A program made the translations under genes and the position numbers. This document shows, piece by piece, positions 1-10,653 of a DNA stretch of 64,000 bases (the stretch's first letter is position 1; the number at the start of each line of letters is the position of its first letter). The notes beneath the pieces are model-generated. The model saw only the letters and a program-made list of their open reading frames with translations, made no database searches and was not told the origin of the DNA. Origin of the DNA: Zhengitettix transpicula (Eukaryota > Arthropoda > Insecta > Orthoptera > Tetrigidae); contig CM073593.1 of NCBI GenBank assembly GCA_037074705.1, forward strand, positions 100,401,738 through 100,465,737, written 5' to 3'.

Positions 1-213
1 GCGGCGACGGCGACGAGCGGAAGTCCGTCTGCGGTGAGTCTTCGTCGGCCTCGTCGACGTCGTCGGCCGCTTCGACGGCTGGAGATTTGCTCCTGGAGAC
101 GGCGCCCAAGGCGCGACCATCACGAGGAGAGAGGACTCTGCTGCCCTGCGAGGTCTGCGGGAAAGCCTTCGACCGACCGTCGTTGCTCAAGAGACACATG
201 CGGACGCACACGG
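1..213 (+). CDS. C2H2 zinc-finger protein, partial internal exon (finger 1)
   Basis: The frame whose codons start at position 3 is open from the window edge to a donor GT at 214, so this exon continues upstream of the window. It encodes an acidic start, then a Ser/Thr/Ala-rich low-complexity stretch (about 25-90), a short basic linker, and one complete C2H2 finger (Cys codons at 147 and 156, then 12 residues, H, 3 residues, H). The finger ends in the linker Thr-Gly, split by a phase-1 intron. Residues at helix positions -1, 2, 3 and 6 read R, S, L, R. The product is presumably a nuclear DNA-binding transcription factor, by family knowledge. The family is clear but the orthologue is not. The fingers resemble the general GFI1/FEZF style, but their order does not match either as I remember them, so no symbol is given. 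Confidence 0.85.
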
Positions 214-300
214 GTAAAAACACACACACATGATTATCCTTCTCGTGCCTGATGAGAATCACAAAACTTCATATCGTGTTGCCGTACTGGTTATTTTCAG
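214..300 (+). other. Intron 1 of the zinc-finger gene (87 nt)
   Basis: GTAAAA donor at 214 and a pyrimidine-rich tract ending in TTTTCAG at 300. Removing it joins a lone G to GA-GAA-AAG and restores the consensus inter-finger linker TGEKP. The contrast with the 26-kb next intron is striking. Confidence 0.85.
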
Positions 301-470
301 GAGAAAAGCCTCACGTGTGCATGGTCTGCAACAAGGGCTTCTCCACTTCCTCGTCTCTGAACACTCACAGACGAATCCACAGCGGAGAGAAGCCTCACCA
401 GTGCCAGGTCTGCGGAAAGCGCTTCACGGCCAGCTCCAACCTCTACTACCACCGCATGACGCACATAAAG
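301..470 (+). CDS. C2H2 zinc-finger protein, internal exon (fingers 2 and 3)
   Basis: The exon begins after the acceptor CAG at 298-300 and encodes GEKP followed by two complete fingers of the C-x2-C-x12-H-x3-H type, joined by the canonical linker SGEKP. Residues at helix positions -1, 2, 3 and 6 are T, S, S, T for finger 2 and A, S, N, Y for finger 3. The exon ends after HIK at 470, with donor GTCAGT at 471. In-phase joining (phase 0) to the exon at 26580 gives the linker IKEKP. If the intron were retained, translation would add six residues (VSQVHD) and stop at 489-491, giving a three-finger protein. That read-through is a plausible but unproven isoform. Codon use is strongly GC-rich at third positions, unlike the intron around it. 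Confidence 0.9.
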
Positions 471-1797
471 GTCAGTCAAGTCCACGATTAAATGACCAAT
501 AATATCTTCCTTCCTCTCGAGCACAACTTAGGTCCTTCGCCTAAGTCTCCGCAGCCCCCGAAAACATAAATCCAACGACAATCAACTCGAGTCTCTGGAC
601 ACTGAACTGCAACCTCACTTCAAATTAAATATAATTAATTTAGTAATTTTTGTAATGTTTTATGGACCCCAGTAAAGAGATGCAACTAAAAATATGGATA
701 CCGTTTTCCTTGGCCACGTTTGAACTATCGAAGTCGATAAAGTCACCTTTTAGCTTAATGCAATGATGACCAACTGATCACCATCGGTCTGCATTTTCCG
801 TGTTCTGTATTTTTATCCCACCAGCATGTGGTCACGCTGGTAAAATAAAAATACACCAATACTTGATAAGGCCATTATTTTTCACAGCGACTCATTTTGT
901 TGTAATCATTAGGAAGAACATATATAAATTACTGTGGCCTAGACCACACCTTAAGCACCAACCTTGATCCATTTCCTCAAACGTATTACTGCATATCTCA
1001 GCTTCATGGGCACATGCCTTTTCGGACAGTCCTCTCTGCAAAAGAATTAAATTGATAGGAAAGGTTTCCGTGGCCTCCATTTACCGATTGGTTTATTTGT
1101 ACTTAAATTCTTCTGAAATCAAGTCCCCGACGACGCCGACGCCGCCATATGGTGGTGTGGTCGCGTTTCTTGATAGCGATCGTGTTGAAGCACGGTGTGA
1201 TGCGTCCAACTCTTATTTTTACACCTGCCGAATGTGATACCGCAAGATTTTTTTTCTGTAAAAGATTGTTGGTGGCATTGTTCTCGAGCAGCTGCTTCCC
1301 GATCACCTTTCAAGTCCACCTGCAAAGGAATAAAATAGGCCATGTCAAGCATCCACAGCTAAACCTGAGGAAACTATCCTGTTACAACAAGGTGAACGGC
1401 TCCTTATTTTTTTTATTCTTCCGATAAAACTCTTAGCGAATAGTGAAGGGGAAAATGGATGAAATTATGAGCAAAGCCCATGATTGAAACGATTGGAACC
1501 ATGCTAAAAATCTTATTATACGTTTCGATACCACCATAATTATTTATTGAGCACTTACGGTGAAAAAATTATTATAATTCGATCCCTTGAATGTGGGGAA
1601 AGATAAATATAAATATTATGAAAAAGAAATAACAGTTCACGAGAAACCGGTGAAGGCAGGAACTCGTCACTCGTCTAGTGGTAAAACTCAGCTGCGTTGA
1701 TAACAACAAGAACCCCCCCCCCCCGGCCCTTTTGGAAGGTAAAAAAGTAATTAATAAAATTACGTCATAAGAAGAATAAAAAATAATTTTTTTTAGT
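471..1797. other. Intronic sequence with no recognised feature
   Basis: AT-rich intron without a coding signature. It holds a C-rich homopolymer run near 1713-1725 and a small GC patch with two CGACGCCG-like steps near 1128-1160. The short open frames here overlap one another on both strands and show no domain. Confidence 0.5.
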
Positions 1798-1945
1798 GTT
1801 GTCAACTGACCAGTGCAGTTGTATTGCTCTAGGCTCTTCTTAGCACCTGACGAAAGGGACAAGGATGCCAGAAACGTTGTGTGGTATTTATATTACACTT
1901 TTTTTTGTCTGTATTGGCTGTCTTTATTATTTATTATACGAAAAA
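1798..1945 (+). repeat. Foldback repeat family A, middle plus right arm
   Basis: It matches the consensus of a repeat seen about a dozen times here: a middle with CAGTTGTGTCGCTCTAGG, then CACCTGACGAAAGGA, then CAGAAACGTTGTGTGG, then an AT-rich tract ending in TTGGCTATCTTTCTTATT. Complete copies (see 35702-35930) carry the right arm again, inverted, on the left side. This copy lacks the left arm. Confidence 0.85.
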
Positions 1946-2424
1946 TATTTTTATTGGAGTTTTTTTTTCATCAGTGCTTGGAACACGAATCCAGTCAATC
2001 ATTTACAACGAATTAGCGTAATTTGAAGTGATCGACTTCCGGTGTCCAGATATGATACGCAATTTCTCCCGAACAAAGATAAAAATATTTTATAGTATTA
2101 ACTAAATAAATTGCGACATAAGAAGAATAAAAAATATTTTTTATTGCCTGTTATTGGCTAGTTTCTTTTCAAATTTAATCCTGTATCAACGAAATTTAGC
2201 AGATAAGGACCATGTGGGGCCTGTAAAACTACTTTACCGTATTCTTTGCCGAGTTTAACATCACTCCGACCGGAGTAGAATTAATGAAGAAAAATTTACT
2301 GAGACCGATGGACCTCTAAAATAAATATATTCCACCTCTAACGGAATTGTTTCCTAGTTTTACTGTTGAACAGAAGCGAGTAATTTTTTTAGTCCACCTA
2401 TTGCGTTGTTTTAAAGCATCCCTG
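1946..2424. other. Intronic AT-rich sequence, nothing recognised
   Basis: The segment near 2110-2165 repeats a short motif (CATAAGAAGAATAAAAAAT) also present near 1766-1784. This suggests a degraded repeat edge. No coding signature was found. Confidence 0.4.
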
Positions 2425-2527
2425 GGTGCGGGTGTTATTCGCGGACGACGTGGACCGCACCACGGCAGAGCCGCGCCGGTGACAGCCCGCAGCGGGGCGC
2501 CGACATCGCGGCTCCTGCGCTACTCAC

Positions 2528-2590
2528 CTCCAACGCCTTGGCATCATCACCACCACCTTCTCCTCCTCCTCCACCGCCGGCGACGATCAT
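2528..2590 (-). other. Candidate minus-strand first exon (Gly-rich, 21 codons), weak
   Basis: Inside a GC-rich island (2425-2590), the minus strand has ATG at 2590-2588 followed by a Gly/Glu/Asp-rich frame. It runs in frame to GAG and then the strong donor GTGAGT at 2527-2522. The frame encodes MIVAGG, a glycine run, then DDAKALE. It could be the 5' exon of a nested gene, or simply a GGT/GGA-rich simple sequence in a regulatory island. No acceptor or second exon was identified. Confidence 0.15.
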
Positions 2591-2999
2591 GACTGATCTC
2601 ATTAAAGTCATTAACCATCTTACGTGGGGCCGAAAATAACGCTAAACTGACTAGCCTCTTAACAGTCCCAGATTTCATAGTTGTATATTTACAAACACAG
2701 CCAAATTATTCAAAAATAATTTATTAGCAAAAAAGTATCATTGAAAATGTACGGAAAATCATCACCACCGCTTTACACCTGTTGTGAAGTCCTACAGTGC
2801 TTTTAAATGGAAGCCGGGTTAGACCTTGACAACTTTTCCTTACGCCGACGAATCAAACTCGTGCAGTGAGGGTTTTCCGTAATTAATTACTGATGATGTG
2901 GCAACGTTCGACTAATTCTCTACTCTTAATTTTGGCTGACAGCCAAATCGGCTCCCATTTGAAAATAACTATAGACAGATATTAATAATTTATTTCTGA

Positions 3000-3210
3000 C
3001 TAATGAATAAGAAAGTTAGCCACTTCAGAACAAAAATAACGACAACGTTTCGGTACGTGTTTGTACCGTCATCAGCTCTTCCAATTTCTCCGCAAGGAAA
3101 AAGTGATCATATAAATACCACACAACGTTTTCTGGGAATCCTTTTCGCGTTTCCTGAGGTGTGAAGAAGAACCTAGAGCGACACAACTGGACTTGTCAGT
3201 GGCTAATTTT
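3000..3210 (-). repeat. Foldback repeat family A, chimeric or rearranged copy
   Basis: The left outer arm (AATAAGAAAGTTAGCCA) is followed by a different GTTTCGGTACG-type arm at about 3041-3090. After that come the usual family A arm and middle, reading on the minus strand (CACACAACG, GAAGAAGAACCTAGAGCGAC). The mixture suggests insertion of one foldback into another or template switching. Confidence 0.7.
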
Positions 3211-3424
3211 TTTATTCATTATTTTCAAAAAGACGTAAATTTTCCATTTTTAGTTCTTTGAGTTTAAATATGATCATTTTTTTAATATATTTCAATAAGT
3301 TACGTGCCGCAGTTCCTCAAATCCTATGCGATGTCCTGGACGAAGTCGTGCTAAGTCGAGTTAGTGAGCTGAATGACTCTCAAGAGACAGCAATATTACT
3401 TAACGGAAAAAGGTGATAACTTTC

Positions 3425-3476
3425 CTCAGGTGCTAAGAATAGCCTAGAGCGACACAACTACACTAGTCAGCTGAAA
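3425..3476 (-). repeat. Family A fragment (middle, minus strand)
   Basis: A short piece contains CCTCAGGTGCTAAGAATAG and the CTAGAGCGACACAACTA middle. It lies head to head with the + copy at 3588-3735. Confidence 0.7.
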
Positions 3477-3587
3477 ACATAACTATTTTTTTTTTCTTAT
3501 AAGACTGGGTTACCTTTTATTTTACGGTGGTGCACACAGGATTTGTAACAAAGAAAAGTGGATAAATAAATAAATAAAGTTGATTTT

Positions 3588-3735
3588 TGGCAACTGACTG
3601 GCCCAGTTGTGTCACTCCAGGCTCTTCTTAGCACCTGAAGAAAGGAACAAGGATCCCAGAAACGTTTTGTGTGGTATTTACACTCTCACTTTTTTTTGTC
3701 TTAATTGGCTATCTTTCTTATTCACTGTTTCTACA
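3588..3735 (+). repeat. Foldback repeat family A, middle plus right arm
   Basis: It has the same order as the 1798 copy: CAACTGAC, the CAGTTGTGTCACTCCAGG middle, CACCTGAAGAAAGGAAC, CAGAAACGTT and TTGGCTATCTTTCTTATTC. Confidence 0.85.
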
Positions 3736-4199
3736 TGTGAAACCAATCGTCCTATTTATAATAATTCGGGATCTGGAAGGACCTTTTTTTATCTGTGCGT
3801 TGTGTAACAGGATGGACGTTCAAATATACGTATATGTGAATTCGAAACGCAATAAAACATATTCATGCTCCCGTTATTTTTTTTTCGCTTTAAAAATTTA
3901 TTTGATAGCGTTCAGCTTCAAAATCCGTCAGAGTCCAGTGGTTGACCACAGGAACAGTAGGAAAATTTTAATTAGTGAGATCCAAGAGCCGTATCATCAG
4001 GAGTGTCCTCCAGGCCGCTATTTGCATCATAACTAGCCGTATGAAGACAAACGAACACTGGTTGGGAAACGGAAGCCCACCGAAGGCTCGTAATAGAGAT
4101 GGTAGTCTTTCCAAACATTCTCATCATATGTGAGGAATTTACGACGTCAACATCTATTAGGAAAGAAGCAATTATTTTGAGAGGTAAGGGCGCCCCTGC

Positions 4200-5060
4200 G
4201 AGCATAAATTCCGTTTAATGTAATGCTTTCCTCCGTGGTAAATACCCAGGGCACCAGCGTCGCCTGCCAGTAGCCAAGTTTATTACCGGTCCGCGTTTAA
4301 AAAACTATGATCTTGTCTATCCCGACGGAGGCACTTGCAATGCATAATAAAGGACAAATTGGCCCTGCTCAGAAACGCCTACGGAAACCGATTACGGAAA
4401 CTGTAATTTCGATAAAGATCGCATGCCACTAAATCCCGGGCGAACGGGCAGTCATTGTGTACCTTTGGGGCCCGCGTGTGTTATTAGGGGCGCTTCAAAT
4501 TCCAGAAGCACTCGGGGAAATATCTTTTTATATTAGGCGTCATATATATGTGGATTATTTTGCCCTTCGCGTGCGTGGAAATGCATTTCGGAAAATAAAT
4601 GGCCGGAGATCGTGGCAGACGAAATGAGAAAGCCTCCGGGGCCCTCGAAGGCTGATGGGGCGAGTTCCAGAAGCCACGAGATCTATGTGTTTTATATTAT
4701 GATGCTGTTAAGTGGTTCTGGGGGCCCCCCGGGCCCGCGGGGAGGGGGCAGGCGGGGGGGGCCCGGTTTGCTTGTTAAAATTGTTGGCTTCTTCTTCTTC
4801 GGCTGGTCGTAAAAGGTTGGTTGCTAAGGACGCCGCTCTCTCACGACACTGCCACCGGTAACCGGTAATGGATCCCAGCACGCCGCGCCTTACCTCACAA
4901 ACATCTCCCCCCATTGTTCTGTTCTCACGGTGCTTTATGAATGCGAAAATCACAGAAACGGCGGCCACGTGCATGCAGACCGAAAATTATTACGCAACAT
5001 CAACCAGTTCCTTGTTTTCGCGTCCACGTTACCTGAAGCGAAACGCGCGATAAAGTTCAT
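4200..5060. promoter_or_regulatory. GC-richer apparently single-copy intronic island
   Basis: A non-repetitive block with raised GC content within AT-rich intron. It includes a long G/C-rich homopurine/homopyrimidine stretch at about 4718-4765 and short AT cores resembling TBP or homeodomain sites (TATATATGTGG near 4543). It contains no repeat family found elsewhere in the window and no convincing coding exon. A regulatory role is inferred from its contrast with its surroundings, not shown. Confidence 0.3.
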
Positions 5061-5339
5061 TTCAATTAAGTTGTGATAAATTTCCATGAGAAAGAGAATA
5101 TCATTTTATATCTGGCTACAAAGTTCTCAACTCACGAGGTAAAAAGACGACTTGGAACATCCTCCAACAACTTTGCAGATAACGGAAAATGGCTTTAAAA
5201 AAAAATAAACACACTCCAATACACAACTCATTTTTTAAATATAATAATAACAATTTTTATTACCGTCTACAAATTTAAAAAAAAATATTCCTGCATTACT
5301 TGTTGCTTTCAGTCAGTGTTGAAATTCATTGCTTTTGAT

Positions 5340-5610
5340 TATTTCGCAAAATTGTACCGAAAAAACTATTATTTTTCTTCCAAGACTGAATTACCGTTTG
5401 TCTTAAGGTGCACAGAGGTTTTTCCGGGTCAATAAAAAATTTCAATTTTAATCAATAAACTGGATTAAAAAAACAGCCCAATTTATCAGAAAGAAAAAAG
5501 TGGATTAATAAACCGAAATAAAAAAAAATTGAATAACTATACGAACGTTTCGTCCACACCGTCATTGGACGCAGTCAAAACTGTCTGTTCAAGTCTCAAA
5601 ATGATGATCG
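5340..5610. repeat. Dispersed repeat with GAACGTTTCGTC arm, copy 1
   Basis: It is about 250 bp and shares CAAAATTGTACCG, ACTATTATTTTTCTTCCAAG, a GTGCACA segment and a terminal arm (AACTATACGAACGTTTCGTC) with 7890-8150 in the same orientation. The terminal arm has the same GTTTCG core as the foldback families. A weaker relative lies at 3477-3575. Confidence 0.7.
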
Positions 5611-6204
5611 AAAACGATCTCTTTATTTATTAAATGATAATTGCCAGTTCATGCCATATATTAAATTAAAATTTGAGTATTATTTTGACAATAATAAATT
5701 AATAAACAACATCATGTGTGTGTGGAGACCATCAAGTCAGAAACTAATTTTTTTAAATGAATCTATTGAAACTTTAATTTAAATGTAATAAAATATACAA
5801 TGCGTTTATTAGCGAATAATAAAATACACAACGTTTCAACCCCTTATTTGTTAGCCCCTTTCAACTGCTATCTATTTTTCTCAATATCTTTATATATGTT
5901 TTGGAACGTAATTTTTGCTTAAGAAAATTATTTTTCATTATTTTTTTACAACCACATGTGAAGGGGCGCCATCAAAATTAGGGGATGAATCATGTATTCT
6001 GTTACTAAACAAAACAATTTCAGTGTAAATTCTGTTTTATTAAATTTAATATTCCATCTAGTAAATAAATAAACATTTTTCTGACTTTATTTACCGTATA
6101 TATTATATTATTAATAAACAATTTGATATTTACACGAAATTTTTGCCATCGAGGAGACAATTGTGCAATTACTTCTGTAAGATGTTAAGTTACTCCTATG
6201 TTTT

Positions 6205-6380
6205 TAAAATTATATATATCTTTAATTTTATTAATATATCACTTGATGACGTCACAAAGAACGGGGATGAAACGTCGAGTGTTGTTTTTGTTGTATGCAA
6301 TGTATACTACAATTTTTCTTTGACTTATTGGCTATTTTATTTATGTTTATTATTAAATAATTCCAGATAAATATCTAATT
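6205..6380 (+). repeat. Solo copy of the 183-bp tandem unit, inverted
   Basis: Read on the + strand, this segment equals the reverse complement of one unit of the 8222-9320 array: TAATATATCACTTGATGACGTCAC, then GAAACGTCGAGTGTTGTT, then CTTTGACTTATTGGCTATTT. It shows that the unit exists as a dispersed element as well as in the array. Confidence 0.8.
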
Positions 6381-7889
6381 TAAAAATAAATATCTGTTTC
6401 TCCTTTTTCTATAAATTACTTATGAAATTTCTGTTTTTTTGGGCCAAGTTTTCATGTAGAAGTCGAACTCTTCCAGTACCGGCCTGATTAATAATATAAT
6501 ACACACACGCACGGTCATTCATATATTTAATTCTTATTTTTTCTATGAAATAGGAATACTTATGTGCATTCAAAATTATCTCACTTATATATTGTATATG
6601 TTATGCTCTGCTAAATTCTGCTTTTTATATATTCTGTATTTGGACCCTCTTCTGTTTTGTTACATTTTCCTTTCTATATGATATATTATCCTCACGTCCA
6701 CTGTATATTATTGTAAACGTAAATTAATGCTTATAGATGCCTTCATTGTATCACATTTTACTTAATCATGGAAACATCTGCGTGGTATCTGCATAATTGG
6801 ACTCGATAGTACCTACATATAAATAAATAATTGTCGTTAAATTAAAGTTGAACACGTCCGTGTGCTAATTAACACCTGTGTGTGTGTGTGTATGAAAAGA
6901 AAAGAATCGATTGAGATTTTCATTAAAATTATGCTAATTGGTAAAGACGCGCGAGTATTAATAAACAATAAGCCTTTAGCTTCTATGAAGAGGAAATTTC
7001 AGGTTGGACAGAAGAGTAAATTGCCTCCCGCTAATCAGTGACCGGTCTGTAACTTGTATATTATTCGCCATGTTCGTTAACAAACCTTCAGCTCTAATAA
7101 AATGTACCAAATTTATGGCTATCAAATTACCATATCTTAGAAGTAAACCATTTTGCCACCACCGTGGCACCGATGCGCGGTGCCTTATCAGTTCATCTCT
7201 CACACAGAGACTCGACGAAGACGACGACGACGAGTCCAACAAACATTTCGGAGCGGTGATTTCGAAATAGTGAACCGGAATTTATTGCTAATAATGTCGT
7301 GGGCTGGAGCCGGAGAGAACTCTGGAGAGAGAGAGCAGGGTGGCAGTTACCTAATTGGGGTCGCATTCCAGTCTTGTCGCGGGACTAACGAACAAACTAC
7401 AATTTTTTGGGAAGTGATATTCAGTGTTTGGATAAACTGGGGACGTTACATTTCAGGGATACCACACGGATAGATTTTCAGTGACCTGTAAGTGACGTTC
7501 CAATATTTCATGCTGATAATGAGGAACTCAAAACGGTTTTTATTTCTACCCCAACCCACATCATAAAGTAATCGGCAGAGTGGGTCCTTCCAGACTGCAC
7601 GTGGGTTGTCAAGTCTCCTCAAACTTCAATACTTTTAATACACCAATAACAGAGTCCTGTCGTAAACACAAATAAAGGCCGTCGTGTCCATATATAAAAT
7701 TTACCGTGTTACCGTAACAGCGACTCGTTTTTTTGTCCGTTAACGCGCTGATGATATCAGATCAGTGTTTGATGACGTCATGCTGCGTCATCCAACGTCA
7801 CTGAGCTCACTTTCTCCGTAAACGTCGGTTTCCTTAAAGAAAAAGTTTATCCACTGATAAATTACTATACCACCTCAAGACTTCCACAA
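6381..7889. other. Intronic sequence, mostly unique
   Basis: AT-rich up to about 7000, with a short (TG)n tract near 6879-6892. The block 7000-7500 is less AT-rich, with a (GAC)n stretch at about 7214-7236 and a purine run near 7315-7340. Around 7768-7777 there is TGACGTCA. No domain-bearing frame was found. Confidence 0.4.
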
Positions 7890-8150
7890 TCGAAAAAATT
7901 GTACCGCAAAACTATTATTTTTCTTCCAAGAACTGGGTTATCGTTTCTTTTTTTTAGATGCACACACACACACACACACACACAGAAATTGCTGTGTCAA
8001 TAAAAAAAACCAAATTTTAATAAATAAACCAAAAACAAACAGCCAGTTTGTCGGAAGGAAAAGTGAATTAATAAACCTAAATAAAAAAAAATACAGTAAC
8101 TATAAGAACGTTTCGTCAACATCGTCCGTGACTAAATTTGAATTTTGACA
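7890..8150. repeat. Dispersed repeat with GAACGTTTCGTC arm, copy 2
   Basis: A direct copy of the 5340-5610 repeat, with an internal (CA)n microsatellite at about 7963-7983 that has expanded relative to copy 1. Confidence 0.7.
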
Positions 8151-8221
8151 TCTCATTTTTAACTTTCAAAACTGTCTATTATCTGTTCAAGTCTAAAAAT
8201 TATCAAATTTGGATTAATAAT

Positions 8222-9320
8222 AATAATAATAATAACCTAAATAAAATAGCCAACACGTCAAAGAGGAATTAATTCTAGTATATATTACATACACAACAAC
8301 AACACTGTACGTTTCCACCCATCCTTGTGACGTCATCAAGTGATATATTAATCAAATCAATCAGTATATTTTTATTTTCAAATTTGAATTATTTATATTA
8401 TAATAATAATAATAACCTAAATAAAATAGCCAACAAGTCAAAGAAGAATTAATTCTAGTATATATTACATACACAACAACAACACTGTACGTTTCCGCCC
8501 GTCCTTGTGACGTCATCAAGTGATATATTAATAAAATCAATTAGTTTATTTTTATTTTCAAATTTGGTTTATTTATATAATAATAATAATAATAATAATA
8601 ATCTAAATAAAATAGCCAACAAGTCAAAGAAGAATTAATTCTAGTATATATTACATACACAACAACAACACTGTACGTTTCCGCCCGTCCTTGTGACGTC
8701 ATCAAGTGATATATTAATAAAATCAATTAGTATATTTTTATTTTCAAATTTGGACTATTTATATAATAATAATAATAATAATAACCTAAATAAAATAGCC
8801 AACAAGTCAAAGAAGAATTAATTCTAGTATATATTACATACACAACAACAACACTGTACGTTTCCGCCCGTCCTTGTGACGTCATCAAGTGATATATTAA
8901 TAAAATCAATTAGTTTATTTTTATTTTCAAATTTGGATTATTTATATTATAATAATAATAATAATAACCTAAATAAAATAGCCAACAAGTCGAAGAAGAA
9001 TTAATTCTAGTATATATTACATATACAACAACAACACTGTACGTTTCCGCCCGACCTTGTGACGTCATCTAGTGATATATTAATCAAATCAATTAGTTTA
9101 TTTTTATTTTCAAATTTGGATTATTTATATAATAATAATAATAATAATAATCTAAATAAAATAGCCAACAAGTCAAAGAAGAATTAATTCTAGTATATAT
9201 TACATACACAACAACAACACTGTACGTTTCCGCCCGTCCTTGTGACGTCATCAAGTGATATATTAATAAAATCAATTAGTTTATTTTTATTTTCAAATTT
9301 GGTTTATTTATATTATTATA
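8222..9320 (-). repeat. Tandem array, six units of about 183 bp
   Basis: The landmark CTAAATAAAATAGCCAAC recurs at about 8234, 8414, 8602, 8784, 8967 and 9151, a period of 180-189 bp. Length variation lies in an (AAT)n tract at each junction. Each unit contains GTACGTTTCCGCCC, TTGTGACGTCATCAAG and TTTTATTTTCAAATTTGG. Units are nearly identical, pointing to recent amplification or gene conversion. The reading frame repeated through the units is a by-product of the repeat: it is antisense, AT-driven and lacks any domain. Confidence 0.95.
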
Positions 9321-9564
9321 ATAAAATCAAAAATAAGGTACTTCTATAAATATATAAAAATATTTTGACGTCTGTAACTAAGTATAATTTTATTATCAAC
9401 CCCCCCCCTTACATGGACTCGGCTTTGTCGAAACACGTCACCATTTTTATCACAGTTAAAATATTAATGATGGTCAGAAAATGTAAAGAAAAAAAATCAA
9501 TGCGACGCCATGTTCTTTGACGTCTCTAAGACTCTCTCTTTTTATATAAAAATAAAATAATAAT

Positions 9565-9835
9565 TTTTGTTTGATATGACAACAACGTTTCGGTACCGCT
9601 TTAGTGTCACCTTCACGTCATTGACACGACTGAAACGTTACGTATTAAAATTTAGTGAACGTTTCACTGGGTCTGAATATTTTTGAACTCTGACCGAATA
9701 AACTTTTTTTTACAATTTTACAAGTTCGCTAATTTTAATACTGAACGTTTTTATCGTGTTGCATCCTGAAGAAGGAAACAAATTAAGGGCCGAAACGTTG
9801 TCGCCATTCTAAACTGATTTTTTTTTTAAAAAAAA
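9565..9835. repeat. Foldback element with GAAACGTT arms
   Basis: The left arm contains GACAACAACGTTTCGGTACC. The right arm contains CCTGAAGAAGGAAACAAATT followed by GGCCGAAACGTTGTCG. The arms are inverted and separated by an AT-rich centre with a further GAAACGTTACG. It has the same core as family A but different sequence, so it is a separate family. Confidence 0.65.
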
Positions 9836-9874
9836 TTTCTTTGAGATTGATCAGAAATATCATTTTATTTTTTA

Positions 9875-10653
9875 CTAGCTGGGTGCCCGGCGTTGCCCGA
9901 GATGTCATTTATCTATAACCCCCGATATGACTCCAATTTCGGCTGCTTTTGCGCAATTTTTATGTAACGCTACTCGAACCCTAATCATTATAATTAACTC
10001 TGAAAAATATTTCTTCAACGCAAATATCTGCCGTGTTTGCATGTTCCAAAATTTGCACCCCGCTACCCCTGCATCTGAGGGGTAAATGCCAATTTGAATG
10101 TCGTAACTAAACACAGTGACTTCCATAACCTTTGATTTGACTCCAATCTCGGTTGTGTTCGCGTTATTTTACTGTAAAGCATCTCCACCCCAAACCCGAA
10201 GGGTGTCCTTTTCACAGGGCGTATGGGATGAAAATTGTATTCAGATAACATTGGTAGAAACACTATCAATATCTTTGACCCCTAAAAATATTTATCCGAC
10301 TCAAATATCGGCTGTTTTAGTATGTTTAAATATTTCCACCCCCGCTTCTGGGGGTGGAAGACGCGTCTCACCCCAACAGTGTTTGTTTCCTGGTCGCAAA
10401 GACACACGTGTACGAAATTTGGTGAAAATTGCTCGACTGGTGTAGATTTGTATTTTATTTAGAAAACGTTTGTATGGGAAATAGAAAAGGGCTGTTTTTA
10501 GGGTTTTCCCGGAAATTATTCGATTTTTTCTCGCCTTTTAAACCTTCCCTAGACCTCCACGAACATTTCAAGACTAAGATAAGATAAATCCGTTCAGCCG
10601 TTCTCGAGTTTTAGTGAGACTAACGAACAGCAATTCATTTTTATATATATAGA
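9875..10653 (-). mobile_element. Non-autonomous Helitron, family 1, copy 1
   Basis: On the minus strand it starts TCTATATATATAAAAATG and ends GGGCACCCAGCTAG. It sits between A and T, the usual Helitron target (5' TC, 3' CTRR, no target duplication). The subterminal 5' region (TTCGTTAGTCTCACTAAAAC) resembles a Helitron type widely reported in arthropods, recognised from memory. It is 779 bp and codes for no Rep/helicase. A copy a few percent different lies at 34666-35442 on the opposite strand. Confidence 0.9.

Noticed and set aside
8541..9275. Repeated 60-codon minus-strand frame, one per array unit
   Set aside because: The frame repeats because the 183-bp unit repeats; poly-Tyr ends come from (AAT)n; no start context or domain.
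8222..9320. Possible CRISPR-like array
   Set aside because: Units are continuous 183-bp tandem repeats with no short repeat plus unique spacer pattern, in eukaryotic DNA.
10116..10445. 109-codon frame, nearly identical to a frame at 34896-35201
   Set aside because: Both lie antisense inside the two Helitron copies; identity reflects recent duplication, not selection.
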